Positions 1-9,141 of a stretch of 29,000 bases of DNA are shown here, one piece after another (the stretch's first letter is position 1; each line of letters opens with the position of its first letter). Where the stretch lies: the NCBI GenBank assembly GCA_905221605.1, contig CAJNDS010002847.1:176001-205000 (forward strand). Reading direction: 5' to 3'. This stretch comes from Symbiodinium natans. Taxonomy: Eukaryota; Sar; Dinophyceae; Suessiales; Symbiodiniaceae. A model generated the notes under the pieces. It saw only the letters and a list, made by a program, of their open reading frames with translations. It searched no databases and was not told the DNA's origin. Both the position numbers and the translations under genes were made by a program.

Positions 1-106
1 AACCCTAAACCCAATTCTCGGGTTCACTTGGTCCCTTCTTCACCCTCACAAACTGCCGAGTCGACAGTGGGCGGAAGGGGCCTGTGTGCTCATGGCATAT
101 ATGAAG

Positions 107-155
107 TAGGGTTTAGGGTTTAGGGTTTAGGGTTTAGGGTTTAGGGTTTTAGGGT
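107..155 (+). repeat. Interstitial telomere-type tract (TTTAGGG)n
   Basis: About six head-to-tail TTTAGGG heptamers, the last with an extra T. G-rich strand on plus. First of the dispersed tracts. Confidence 0.95.
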
Positions 156-356
156 GCTCACGAAGGTAGGGTTGAGGATTTTGAGGGCAAGTAGGGTTTA
201 GGGTTTATGGTTTACGGTGCTCAATGCTGTGTGAAGTAGGGTTGATGATAGAGTTTGTTAATGAGCGTGTGCCATAGGGAAGCGTGCAAGTGTGTATGTT
301 TAGGCCTTAGGGTGTCCTTCTGAGGATGCTGGGATGCAGGGTTTGGAGCAATCTAG

Positions 357-408
357 GTTGGAATCCTCAAGGAGCACGGCGTCGAAGTCCTGCGCCCTTG
401 TGCTTCGA
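357..408 (+). CDS. Candidate exon, unknown protein
   Basis: The frame after the AG at 355-356 is open for 17 codons and reads VGILKEHGVEVLRPCAS, ending at a GT at 409-410. The stretch resembles generic G-V-E-V-x-R-P segments seen, for example, in amidinotransferase-fold enzymes, but 13 residues are far too few to assign a family. A telomere-type tract follows at 436. No start codon, stop codon or partner exon was established. It could be a chance open frame. Confidence 0.25.
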
Positions 409-435
409 GTGAATCCATGGTTCCCAGTATGGGCA

Positions 436-470
436 CCCTAAACCCTAAACCCTAAACCCTAAACCCTATA
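436..470 (-). repeat. Interstitial telomere-type tract (CCCTAAA)n
   Basis: Four to five CCCTAAA units reading as the C-rich strand on plus. It lies only 60 bp from a G-rich tract (532-568) of opposite orientation. Confidence 0.95.
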
Positions 471-531
471 TATAACAAGGGCCCAAGACTTCGGATCTCC
501 ATAAACAAGGGTAAGTGACCGCATGAGGGTC

Positions 532-568
532 TTAGGGTTTTAGCGTTTAGGGTTTAGGGTTTAGGGTG
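532..568 (+). repeat. Interstitial telomere-type tract (TTTAGGG)n
   Basis: About five TTTAGGG units, one with a TAGCG substitution. Confidence 0.9.
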
Positions 569-720
569 TCTCGTCGAAAGGCTGGCATTTCATGTTCAAG
601 CTGAGGGTTTATGATTTCGAGGATTCTGTTTCTGGCGGGTTCAAAGCGCAAGAGTCAGCCACCGGGGTTTAGGGCCCTTTAGGGTTTAGTGTCTATGGTT
701 TACTGTTTAGGGCTACCCAG

Positions 721-1141
721 GCACCTTGTGCAATAGCCACGCTGCAGGTTCTGCATCTGCGCCGAGCCAAAGAGGTTACATGTGCAGAAATCAGCTCTCT
801 TAAATGCTCGACGTGAAGGTTCACGGGTACTAAGGGGTCGGATTGATTACTACTAGTCTTCCCTTATGGCCCCTGTATAATCATACTGAAGAAGCGGCCC
901 ACAACCGTATTAGAAGAATAAAGCCCCAACACAATATTCTAAGTATTAAGGTCCTATGTTAGGCCGTCCGAGGGTTTTCGCAAGAACCGCAACATGTGGT
1001 GATTCTTTGAAGTGCTGTTATAGTTTCAGCCGGTGTGCAGAATGTGTATACCCCATTTGTTGCCCCAGTCGTAGCTAATATAGGGGTCGGAATCATTACA
1101 AAGAATGTTCCCTTATGGCCCCTTTGTAATTCTACTATAAT

Positions 1142-1182
<41 letters not shown>

Positions 1183-1629
1183 AAAAAACACCTTTTCTAA
1201 TTCTTCAGGCCCCTATACTACCCACGAACCTCCCAGAAGGCTCACCAACTGTACAAAGGCTGGCGATCTCCACCGCCCAAGAAGCCGCTACATGTCCTTC
1301 ATAAGCCTGTTTTCAACCCGAAACCCGAAACCCTAAAGCCTACATTCCGTTTACAAGCCTATTGGAACCCTAAACCCGAAGCCCTGAACACAAAGCCTAA
1401 ACCCTAGACCCTAAACCCTTGTGAAAACCCTAAACCCTGAAAGCTAAACCCTAAACTCTAAACCCTAAGCCCTAAACCCTAAACCCTAAACCCTAAGCCC
1501 TAAACCCTAAACCGCGGTTTCCTTTGAAGGACCTTTAGATTCAGCTGCAGAGTGTTATTGCAGGACTTTCTTGCTCCCACTCTAAGCAGCAACTGGGCTC
1601 CGTCACCTGAGCTCGTGACGAAACTGGCG
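721..1629 (+). CDS. Candidate exon chain (721-774, 1237-1293, 1564-1629), unknown protein
   Basis: Three islands are open in phase 0 at both ends: 721-774 (APCAIATLQVLHLRRAKE, donor GTTACA), 1237-1293 (KAHQLYKGWRSPPPKKPLH, after CTCCCAG) and 1564-1629 (DFLAPTLSSNWAPSPELVTK plus two residues, after TTATTGCAG, donor GTGTAG). The putative introns hold two copies of inverted-repeat family C, a C30-A16 homopolymer block and telomere-type repeats. No domain is recognised and neither start nor stop is seen. The third exon has the best splice sites. Chance open frames cannot be excluded because each exon is short. Confidence 0.35.
833..957 (+). mobile_element. Inverted-repeat element family C, copy 1
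   Basis: Begins AGGGGTCGGATTGATTAC and ends near CTAAGTATTAAGGTCC. It shares the core TTCCCTTATGGCCCCT with copies at 1079, 6804 and 14561. The ends are weakly inverted. No coding capacity, so it would be a non-autonomous MITE-like element. Confidence 0.6.
1079..1217 (+). mobile_element. Inverted-repeat element family C, copy 2, with C30-A16 insert
   Basis: Ends are TATAGGGGTCGGAATCATTA and, inverted, TATAGGGGCCTGAAGAATTA (about 16 of 20 match). The interior holds 30 consecutive C (1143-1172) followed by 16 A (1173-1188), absent from the other copies. The right end contains TTCTAATTCTTCAG, which resembles a branch site plus splice acceptor. Confidence 0.65.
1320..1512 (-). repeat. Degenerate CCCTAAA tract
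   Basis: About 25 heptamer-like units, CCCTAAA mixed with CCCGAAA, CCTAAAG and CCCTAAG variants. Confidence 0.9.
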
Positions 1630-2138
1630 GTGTAGGCCTAGGTCTTATAGGGTTGAGGGCTTAGGGCTTAGGGCTTCGGGAGATCAGCACAGAATGGCGC
1701 AGGGCTCAAAGTTAAATTTAGATCTGAATTTGAGAGCCCGAAGCCGGAAAGCCTAAGTAAGCCAACAGCCTATAAACCCTACATACAGCTGATAGCCCAA
1801 GCTCCGCACTATCGTCCCCAAGCTCTAAACCCTAGAACCTAAAACCCTAAAACCTAAACCCTAACCCCTAACTCAAAACCTGGCAGACCCCTGCAAGCCC
1901 TCAGCCCATGGATTTTAAGCCATGAGCTCATTTCCCTGAGATTCTGGGGGCCTGCCTCCTGGCGTCCAGGAGACGGGCCTAAGGGTCTCCCCTTCTTTGA
2001 AGGGTTCTGAAGTATGGGCCCTTGGGTTTTCTAGGGTGTATTAGGGGGATATGCGGGTTCCCCAAATAAGGGCCGTATGAGGGCACCATGTAACTCCCCT
2101 AAGATCATAGAGCGCTGCCGCAGAGGCCTGCTCTTAGG

Positions 2139-2178
2139 GTTTTGGGGTTTAGGGTTTAGGGTTTAGGGTTTCGGGGGG
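2139..2178 (+). repeat. TTTAGGG tract
   Basis: Four perfect units flanked by TTTGGGG and TTTCGGGG variants. Confidence 0.9.
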
Positions 2179-2198
2179 CTTAGGTTAGAGGCTTACAG

Positions 2199-2245
2199 GC
2201 TTAGTCTGTTGTTGGCATTGCCTGGTCACTCCACGCTCCCCGACG
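2199..2245 (+). CDS. Candidate exon with strong donor, strand uncertain
   Basis: Between TTACAG at 2193-2198 and a consensus donor CGACG|GTAAGG at 2246 the frame reads LSLLLALPGHSTLPD. On the minus strand the same island is open after TCGTGCAG and reads RPLIIKPYRRGAWSD. This is a good example of the strand ambiguity in this window. No family recognised. Confidence 0.25.
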
Positions 2246-2452
2246 GTAAGGTTTGATGATCAGAGGACGCTGCACGACCAGAGTCAGCGAAAAGCCTTGG
2301 TTCTCCTGGTGGCGTGGGGTTTAGTGTTTAGTTTTGGTGGTTCGATGCCGTGTGTTGAGGCACTCACTGACCCTTCTCCCCTTGCTTGTCCCTTTTCTTA
2401 TGGCTGTACCTGTAGAGGGGTCAGCAGCGAGGTCTTACCTGTAAAGGCTGCG

Positions 2453-2560
2453 CCTAAACCCTAAACCCTAAACCCTAAACCCTAAACCCTAAACCCTAAA
2501 CCCTAAACCCTAAACCCTAAACCCTAAACCCTAAACCCTAAACCCTAAAACCTAAACCCT
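2453..2560 (-). repeat. Long perfect CCCTAAA tract
   Basis: About 15 nearly perfect CCCTAAA units, one of the longest uninterrupted tracts. It lies immediately left of the GAGCGAAGCC island and the family A element. Confidence 0.97.
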
Positions 2561-2620
2561 CCACCTTGAGAGAGCGAAGCCAAGGCGAGCCGACAGGGCC
2601 GGCTGGCGCCACGCTGAGCC

Positions 2621-2770
2621 GGTTAGTAGGGAATGAGGGAATGAGGTACCCAAAATCCCCCCTAGATCCTTTAAGGGATTATATAGGGTACCTATATATA
2701 CCCTGTAGGGGATTCTATAGGGTACCCAAAATCCCCCTATATCCTTTACCTCCCTCATTCCCTACTAACC
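2621..2770 (+). mobile_element. Introner-like inverted-repeat element, family A, copy 1
   Basis: A 150-bp element whose first 20 bp (GGTTAGTAGGGAATGAGGGA) are the exact reverse complement of its last 20 bp. The interior has further internal symmetry around TATAGGGTACC. Read as an intron it would start CCG|GTTAGT at 2622 and end TACTAACCAACAG at 2775. The inverted repeat thus supplies a good donor on one side and a pyrimidine tract plus TACTAAC branch site on the other. A second copy lies at 10567-10699. It has no coding capacity. Confidence 0.8.
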
Positions 2771-2936
2771 AACAGTATGCTTCGGGGCCCGAGATCCACA
2801 GAAGTACTAGGATCCTACTGTTGGGGTATAAGGACTGTTGGGGTATGAGGACCCTCAAAAGGGAGGGTTTTGTGGAGGGCCGTGACTGTAGAATCCTTGT
2901 GTTTCGGCGGTTTTTTTTGGGCCCTGTAGGATTCAG

Positions 2937-3027
2937 GGTGGAAGAGAACTATGAGCTCCATTGGGGGACCAGCCCGAAAGGAAATACCATTGTTGTTGGA
3001 CGTGTTGTGTCCCTCCTTGCCTTATGA
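2937..3027 (+). CDS. Candidate exon or terminal exon, unknown protein
   Basis: After a T-rich tract and the acceptor-like CTGTAGGATTCAG (ending at 2936) the frame is open to a TGA at 3025-3027. It reads VEENYELHWGTSPKGNTIVV and nine further residues. Several in-frame GT sites near 3000-3015 could be donors instead of the stop. The G-N-T-I-V-V-G-R-V-V segment loosely recalls beta-strands of flavin-reductase-like domains, which is not enough for assignment. No start codon is visible. Confidence 0.35.
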
Positions 3028-3262
3028 ATGTCCATAGCCCCCCAAACCTTACACCCTAATCCCTAAGCCGCAAACCATGAACCCGAAACCCCAAACCTTT
3101 GCAGCCCAACCTGATCTCCTGTTCCCCCGAAGTGACATGGGGGGCCTGAGATTAAGGGTCTCAGAGGTGTTGGGTTAGGCTTTGTTTGGGGTTGAGGCTT
3201 TGGGGTTTGGGGCTTGGGGCTTAGGGGTGAGTCGCGAGGGGAGAGGTGGGCGAAGACTGTAG

Positions 3263-3330
3263 GATCCGAACCCAAAGTGGTCGGAAGACTGCGCGAGCTG
3301 TTCGGAGGAAAAAGCCTCCGCATATCCTAA
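3263..3330 (+). CDS. Candidate terminal exon
   Basis: After GACTGTAG at 3255-3262 the frame reads SEPKVVGRLRELFGGKSLRI, one more Ser, then TAA (3328-3330). No GT lies at the right end, so it would be a last exon or use a non-GT donor. Family unknown. Confidence 0.3.
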
Positions 3331-3434
3331 CACCCCAGACCCTCAACCCCAAACCTTTAAAGGCTGAACCCCTACATCCCAAAACCCTTCCCTGCCCTCC
3401 ACAGTTGTCAGTTCTACGTTTCTGATTTCTGAGA

Positions 3435-3539
3435 CCCTAAACCCTAAAGCCTAAACCCTAAATACTAAACCCTAAACCCTAAACCCTAAACCTAAACCCT
3501 AAACCCTAAACCCTAAACCCTAAACCCTAAACCCTAAAC
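3435..3539 (-). repeat. CCCTAAA tract
   Basis: About 15 units, a few degenerate (CCCTAAAG, CCTAAA with a missing C). Confidence 0.96.
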
Positions 3540-3687
3540 AGACCTGCACCTAGGAAGACTCCAACCTTGAACCCCTAGAACCGTGAACCCTAAATCCAAA
3601 CGCGCTAGAATAAGCGCCAAACCCGCCTAAACCAGCACCATCCTCGGACTCCATACACCTCCATGGTCTCCTTCCTGTAGGGCAATT

Positions 3688-3804
3688 AGCTAGGATGCCC
3701 AGTAGTACCCTTATTCCCTTTTTGGTAGGTTTAGGTTCCCTTATAAACCCCTTTAAGCAAAAAAGGGCACCCTTTTTCATCCTAGGTTACTGGGCAACCT
3801 AGCT
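3688..3804 (+). mobile_element. Inverted-repeat element family B, copy 1
   Basis: Termini AGCTAGGATGCCCAGTA and TTACTGGGCAACCTAGCT are inverted with one mismatch. The interior TTCCCTTTTTGG...AAAAAAGGGCACCCTTTTT is itself partly palindromic. Related copies lie at 10836, 19991 and 21731. About 117 bp with no coding capacity. Confidence 0.75.
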
Positions 3805-4072
3805 AGGGTTCAGGGTTGAGGGCTTAGGAGTTTAGGGTTCAGGGATCAGGCTTCGGGGCGCAGGGTCTAGGATATCTCTGAGAAACCCAGGGAGTTGTGA
3901 AGATGTGTGTTGCTATGGTTTTGTGAGGAGTTAGATCTAGGGGAGTTGAGTAAATCACCAAGGGCCGAGCAGGGTTGTTTAGAGTTTGTAGGGCTTATGC
4001 AGGGTTAATGTAGGGTTTTGTCAGGGTTTATTCAGGGTTTATAGGGTGTACTTAAGTACGGGTTCATGAATT

Positions 4073-4110
4073 CAGGGTTTAGGGTTTAGGGTTTAGGATT
4101 TAGGGTTTAG
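4073..4110 (+). repeat. TTTAGGG tract
   Basis: Five units, one TTTAGGA. It ends 15 bp before the acceptor of the candidate exon at 4126. Confidence 0.9.
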
Positions 4111-4125
4111 AGCGGTTTTTCTCAG

Positions 4126-7100
4126 ATTTTCCACCCGACTCGGCAAGGAGTCCGCTCAAATTCGCGCCGTGACATCTGTCATCGAGTCGGAGTTCGACCG
4201 GCAGATCAAGGTACCGAGCCCGCACGCCCCGGAGCACCCCCTGGAACCCTAAACCCTAAACCCTAAACCCTAAACCCTAAACCCTAAACCCTAAACCCTA
4301 AGGGTTTTATGTACCTAGATAGGGAGTACTTGGGCCTTAAAGTACCTGCTATGTAGGGAGTGTGGGGCCCAAGTATGCCCTATTTAGGTACATGGACCCG
4401 TAGGGAAACCGCTGGAACACTGAATGCTAGTGGCGTCTGCGAGTCCGCGTCTCCCTTGTATGGCTCGCCGCAATGTATTTGGGGAGACTGGTTTCTGGTT
4501 TCAAGCCTTCCAAGTTGAGTCAGCTTGAAAGCAACTCGCACAGCTCTTCGTCACTTAGTCCAGCTTGCAGCTATCTACCTTGAAGCCTACACCAAAAACC
4601 CGAAACCCTATCTGTCAAAACCCAGAAATAGACGAAACCACTTAGCAGTCTGGGGATTGTAATGTTTACAGGGGAACATAGCGCTTCATCGGTAACTGTC
4701 TGTGCCCAAGTGAAGGTGAACGGTACAGCCTTACCGGGGTCAAGCGTGTGCAAGTGCATGCGCTGTCGTTGTATGTGCCCCTTCTTGCCTTTCGAACCAA
4801 GTTGCCTTACAATGTTCGCCAGGTTGTTCGATGTTATGTGCATGATGGAGGGCTGAAACAAACACAAAAAGAAGCACGCGCTCACCCACGCGAAGGCCCA
4901 CGCGAAGGCCCGCGCGAACGCGCACAGAAACGTGCCCGCACGCGAAAGCACCCACCCAGCCGCCCATCCACACACCAACCCAGCCACCCACCCACCCTCC
5001 TACCCACGCATGCACGCACGCACTCACTCTCACGTCAGCAAACCATAACATCAATTCTGGAAGTTTGATCCAGCACCACGAAAACATAAGTTTTAAGAAT
5101 AAGCAAAAGATACACAAATACATATATATATATATACACACACTTATGTACATATGGACGTGCGTATATATGCATGCATGTATGTATGTAAACATACCCA
5201 CAGAATACTTGCAAATCAAGCATGAACAAACTAACTTTGTTCGAGAGGTGATCCGCGCCAGTGGCTCGGCCAACTATACCCTGATCACGCGGAAGGCGAA
5301 GGCGTTCCGCACGTCTCGAAGCCAACTGAGCGTTGTGTCGAGGAATCCATACACTAAACCCTAAGCCCTAACCCTAAACCCTAAACCCTAAACCCTAAAC
5401 CCTAAACCCTAAACCCTAAACCTTAAACCCTAAACCCTAAACCTACTTGGAGCTTCATGGCGGTGCTGTCATGGGACCCTATACTCTCCCCCATCCCTAA
5501 GAACCCTGACACAATTTAGGGTGCATCTGGGCCTTTGTGTTTGGGCTTGAGCGGTAGTTCGGCCGCCAGCTCGGAGAATAAACCCTAAACCCTAAACCCT
5601 AAACCCTAAACCCTAAACCCTAAACCCTAAACCCTAAACCCTAAACACTGGGTTTTGGAGCATCGGCTCCAGAGCCGAGTGTGTGTGCTGCAATGTGGGG
5701 CTTCAAAGGACGTTTAGGGCTGAGAGTCTAGGGTCTAGGGTCTAGGGTTTAGGGTTTAGGGTTTAGGGTTTAGGGTTTAGGGTTTAGTGTTTAGGGTTTA
5801 GGGTTTAGGGTTTAGGGACACTCTGGAGTGCACACATGATCTTGTGCTGTGAACGAAAGAGGCACCAAGCGACCAAGCCGAGGTGTGAAGGCAAGCGTGC
5901 GAGCTGCACGTGGCCTGCTTAGGTTTAGCCCTAAACCCTGGTAACCCTAAACCCTATAAACCCTACAAATCCTACTAAACCCCATTAAACCCCATTAAAC
6001 CCTATTCAACCCTATTAATCCCTTTTAAACCCTTTTAAGCCCTATTAAACCCTATTAAACCCTACAAACCCTATAAACCCTCTAATCCCTAAACTGATAA
6101 ACGCTGCCATCATCCCGCTGCCGTTTCCAGGACGTCAATCAGACGTAGTTAAACCCATGGGGCGGACCCCCTTTAGCAAGTCAGGGCCCTAAACCCCAAA
6201 CCCCAAGCCACAAACCCCAAACCCCAAAACCCTAAACCCTAAACCCTAAACCCCAAACCCTAAACCCTAAACCCTGACCCCGAAACCCTAGAAGCCCGCT
6301 CAGCTTTCGTTTTCTGCTTCTAGAGCCTCGCAATTTCGGCAGACCTCCTGCAACCCAAGACCCAAACCCTAAAGCCCTAAACTCTAACAACACCAACACA
6401 TGAGCCATGCTCCAAAGTGATGGTCCTTTCTTGGGGTTTAGGGTTTAGGGCATAGGGTTTCACATTCGAGGTGGAACCACAGACCAGGGCCAGACAGACC
6501 CCAAAAACCGTTCACCCTTTCAGACAGAACTCCACCCTAAACCCTAAACCCTAAACCCTAAACTCTAAACCCTAAACCCTAAACCCTAAGCTGCACACGT
6601 CTGTCCAGCTTTGTGAGCTCCCGGCGGTCATGGCCCTGCCTCTAGTTGACGTCTCTGCCTTGGTGAAGTTCCTCAGGAAGGCGTGGGTTTGGGGTTTAGG
6701 GTCACAATCAAGCGAGCACGCTTCAACACCTATCGAAAAGCCCTTCAACCTAAAACAACAATCAAACACAAGACTCCAAAACCCAAAGCCCACGATGTAA
6801 CATAGTGGTCGGAATCATTACTAATGATATTCCCTTAGGGTCCCTATATAAATAGATTATAACAATCCCTGCGAGGCGAGTGTCATCGGGCACGTGCCGC
6901 CCGGAAGAAGTCGGGAATGTACGAGTTGACTGTGGATTGAGGGTTTGGGCTTCGGATGATGTGGTGCACTTAAACACGGCTTAGGGTTTTCCAGCATGAT
7001 CTATAGGGGGTTTGACATCAGAGAAATGTACCCCAAGCCCTAAACCCTAAACCCTGCTTGGGACTTGGGGTCTTAGGTCTGGGATTCGTTAGCTGTGAAT

Positions 7101-8090
7101 ATCCCAGGAGCCCTGAAACGCCAAAGGTGGTTTAGGGTTTTGGATTTCAACCCTAAACCCTTTTCATCCCTAGGTTTCTGTGGGCGCGCTCTCTCCGAAA
7201 CCCTACACGAAGGGGTGAGGTTTAGGGTTTAGGGTTTAGGGGTTTCAGGGTTTCAGGGTTTAGGGTTTAGGGTTTTAGGGGCCCTAAACCCCACAAGCTG
7301 AAATCCTTGCTGAGGCTTAGGGTTGAGGGCATGGGTTCCCTAAGTCAGGGTCCCTTGGGTGTACCCTCATGTATCATGACAAAGATCGGCGTTTTGAGAA
7401 CTCAGCACGAATGTGCACTTTCGCTGCACAATCTTGGACCCTAAGTAACCCTAAGCCCTAAACCCTAAGCCTCAAACCCAGATGTATGTTTCAAGTGATT
7501 CTGAGCTGAGGTTCCACGGCACTTTCTTCCTGCTTGCGTGGTTGGACATGGCTACTTGGCTCGACTTTTCTTTAGGGCTTCGGGTTTAGGGTTTTAGGGT
7601 TTTGGGGTTTAGTGTTTAGGGTTTAGGGTTTAGGATTTAGGCACCATTCAGAGAGACCCCGATTTAGATCAGTCCCCCAGCGACACTGGAAAAAGCCCTC
7701 AACCACCCAAAAACCAAAGACCCAAAGCCAACCTCCGGGTCCTTCGGGTTACGGGATTACCCTAACCCTTAACCCAGAACCCTTGCCCGAAACCCTAAAC
7801 TGCAAGCACTTCGGAACCCTAAACCTGAATCCCGAAATCCTAAATCCTAAACCCACACCATGTGCCCGGAACAAGGCCTAAACCCTAAACCCTTAACGGG
7901 TAAGGCTTTAGGGGTCTTTAGAGCTTAGGGTCTAAGGTTTGGGTTTAGGGTTTAGGGATTTGAGATTAGGGATTTTAGATTTTAGGGCTTAGGGATTAGG
8001 GATTAGGGGTTTAGCTTGAGGACCTTCAGGGTTTAGATTGATTGGTTTAGGGCCTTCCAGGTTTTGTGGGTTGTTAAGAGCAAGGTCCAG
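4126..8090 (+). CDS. Candidate 11-exon gene model A, unknown protein
   Basis: Exons 4126-4210, 4431-4490, 4682-4822, 5221-5331, 5673-5711, 6609-6686, 6876-6918, 7174-7214, 7482-7583, 7652-7747 and 8061-8090 join in one frame with GT-AG introns. Examples: TRLGKESAQIRAVTSVIESE, GERYSLTGVKRVQVHALSLY, REVIRASGSANYTLITRKAK, LCELPAVMALPLVDVSALVK, FHGTFFLLAWLDMATWLDF (hydrophobic, possible membrane segment) and the charged RDPDLDQSPSDTGKSP. Several donors sit in telomere-type repeat (6686|GTTTGGGG, 5711|GTTTAGGG, 7583|GTTTAGGG). Intron 7584-7651 is 68 nt and almost all telomere-like. First and last exons are not defined, no family is recognised, and individual exon borders are uncertain. Confidence 0.45.
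4247..4301 (-). repeat. CCCTAAA tract
   Basis: About eight perfect units abutting the inverted-repeat element at 4309. Confidence 0.95.
4309..4393 (+). mobile_element. Short inverted-repeat element (85 bp)
   Basis: Ends ATGTACCTAGATAGGG and, inverted, ATGTACCTAAATAGGG. The symmetry continues inward through TACTTGGGCC, giving arms of about 28 bp with three mismatches. It would fold into a near-perfect hairpin. A single copy in this window. Confidence 0.75.
4823..5220. other. Low-complexity putative intron
   Basis: Contains CACGCGAAGGC repeats (4876-4915), a CCCACC/ACGCACGC-rich stretch (4948-5035) and a TA/CA/TGCA microsatellite (5119-5190). Several ORFs cross it on both strands, but their composition follows the simple repeats and I do not regard them as genes. 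Confidence 0.7.
5353..5443 (-). repeat. CCCTAAA tract
   Basis: About 13 units with one CCTTAAA and one CCCTAAG variant. Confidence 0.95.
5579..5647 (-). repeat. CCCTAAA tract
   Basis: Nine to ten perfect units. Confidence 0.96.
5727..5817 (+). repeat. TTTAGGG tract
   Basis: Three TCTAGGG variants then about nine TTTAGGG units. It begins just after the candidate exon ending at 5711. Confidence 0.95.
5931..6094 (-). repeat. Telomere-variant tract, CCCTATTAAA 10-mer
   Basis: Units drift from CCCTAAA to CCCTATAAA, CCCCATTAAA and CCCTATTAAA (about ten 10-mers) and back. Length-variant heptamers cluster here in runs, so they look like tandem amplification of a mutant unit. Confidence 0.85.
6187..6290 (-). 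repeat. CCCCAAA/CCCTAAA tract
   Basis: Alternating CCCCAAA and CCCTAAA units, about 14 in all. Confidence 0.9.
6533..6590 (-). repeat. CCCTAAA tract
   Basis: About eight units, directly upstream of the candidate exon at 6609. Confidence 0.95.
6804..6872 (+). mobile_element. Inverted-repeat element family C, copy 3 (partial)
   Basis: AGTGGTCGGAATCATTACTA followed by ATTCCCTTAGGGTCCC. It matches copies 1, 2 and 4; the right end is not clear. Confidence 0.55.
7210..7280 (+). repeat. TTTAGGG/TTTCAGGG tract
   Basis: About nine units with TTTCAGGG and TTTTAGGG variants. Confidence 0.9.
7584..7651 (+). other. Putative 68-nt intron made of telomere-like repeats
   Basis: Begins GTTTAGGGTTTTAGGG, contains about nine TTTAGGG-like units and ends GCACCATTCAG. 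It separates two long open phase-0 islands (7482-7583 and 7652-7747) of gene model A. This is the simplest case in the window of telomere-like sequence forming nearly a whole intron. Confidence 0.5.
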
Positions 8091-8274
8091 GTTATGAGCA
8101 GTAGGGTTTGTACCTATTCATAACCTTGATTGGGATACCGACGACCCTAAGTATATCTACCAACGAGCCTCCAAGCAAACCCTCAGCCCTAAAACCTAAG
8201 CCCATCCCCCCACCCCCCCTAAACCCGAAAACCGAAACCCGTAACCCGTAACCCGTAACCCTATAAGCCAACCT

Positions 8275-8302
8275 CCCCCCCCCCCCCCCCCCCGCCCCCC
8301 CC
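8275..8302 (+). repeat. Poly-C run
   Basis: 19 C, one G, then 8 C. Confidence 0.97.
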
Positions 8303-8371
8303 GTAAGATGGACACTTAAAGGCTATGCTGCACGTGCGTGCCTTGTAAACAAAGACTTTACAAAGGAAACG

Positions 8372-8415
8372 CCCGCAGAATAGACGCAACGCACCCGCAG
8401 AATAGACGCAATGCA
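8372..8415 (+). repeat. 22-bp direct repeat, two copies
   Basis: CCCGCAGAATAGACGCAACGCA followed by the same unit with one change. The core CGCAGAATAGACG returns at 9329-9341 on the far side of the GC-rich minisatellite. Confidence 0.9.
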
Positions 8416-8453
8416 CCCTTATAGCATCAGCACACTGTGTCCCGGGCGGGGGT

Positions 8454-9008
8454 GCGGAGGGCGCGGAGGGCGCGGAGGGCGCGGAGGGCGCGGAGGGCGC
8501 GGAGGGCGCGGAGGGCGCGGAGGGCGCGGAGGGCGCGGAGGGCGCGGAGGGCGCGGAGGGCGCGGAGGGCGCGGAGGGCGCGGAGGGCGCGGAGGGCGCG
8601 GAGCGCACAGGGCTCGGAGGGTGCGGAGGGCGCGGAGGTGCGGCGGAGGGGGCGAGGGGCGCGGAGGGGCGGAGGGTGGGGAGGTGTGGAGGAGGGCGCG
8701 GCGGAGGCGCGGAGGGCGCGGAGGGCCGGAGGGCGCGGAGGGGCGCGAGGGCGGGAGGGCGCGGAGGTTGCGCAGGTGCGCGGGAGAGGGCGCGCGCGGA
8801 GGGTCCTGAAGGGCGGATCGGTGCGGAGGGGCGCGCAGAGTGCGCGGAGGGCGCGGAGCGCGCGGAGGGCGCGGAGGGTCCTGAAGGCGCGGATCGGCGC
8901 GGAGGGCGCGGAGAGGGCGCGGAGGGTCCTGAAGGCGCGGATCGGCGCGGAGGGCGCGGCGGGTACGGCGGGCGCGGACGGCGCGGAGCACGCGCAGGGC
9001 TCGGAGGG
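8454..9008 (+). repeat. GC-rich minisatellite (GCGGAGGGC)n
   Basis: About 16 perfect 9-bp units (8454-8600), then increasingly degenerate versions to 9008, including a higher-order repeat containing GGTCCTGAAGGCGCGGATCG (three copies near 8800-8945). All six frames are nearly stop-free here, which generates several spurious Arg-, Gly-, Ala- and Pro-rich ORFs up to 302 codons. Confidence 0.95.
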
Positions 9009-9141
9009 GCGTCCACGTGTCCCCACTCCCTTACCCATCAACCGAATGTCACGCTCCCCATCCGTGCTCCCTCCCCCGAACCTGTCCGTCAACCTCCAGG
9101 CAGGTCCACGCCTCCCCACGCCACACCCTTCTCCCAGCAAA

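Noticed and set aside
1-12. True chromosome end
   Set aside because: The first 12 bases fit CCCTAAA in the right orientation for a left telomere, but fewer than two units are present and longer tracts of both orientations lie inside.
357-408. Amidinotransferase gene
   Set aside because: Only GVEVLRP-like residues match; none of the expected catalytic segments was found downstream on either strand.
2937-3027. Flavin-reductase-like domain
   Set aside because: The resemblance rests on about ten residues in one beta-strand; no cofactor motif or partner exon supports it.
4740-5364. ORFs of 96-177 codons on both strands across the TA/CA and CCCACC tracts
   Set aside because: Composition follows simple repeats (Tyr-Ile, Gly-Val, His-Thr runs). 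Only the islands 4682-4822 and 5221-5331 look coding.
959-6977. Shared peptide V-M-I-P-T in minus ORFs 959-1174 and 6762-6977 as evidence of a gene family
   Set aside because: It comes from family C copies read in the same frame.
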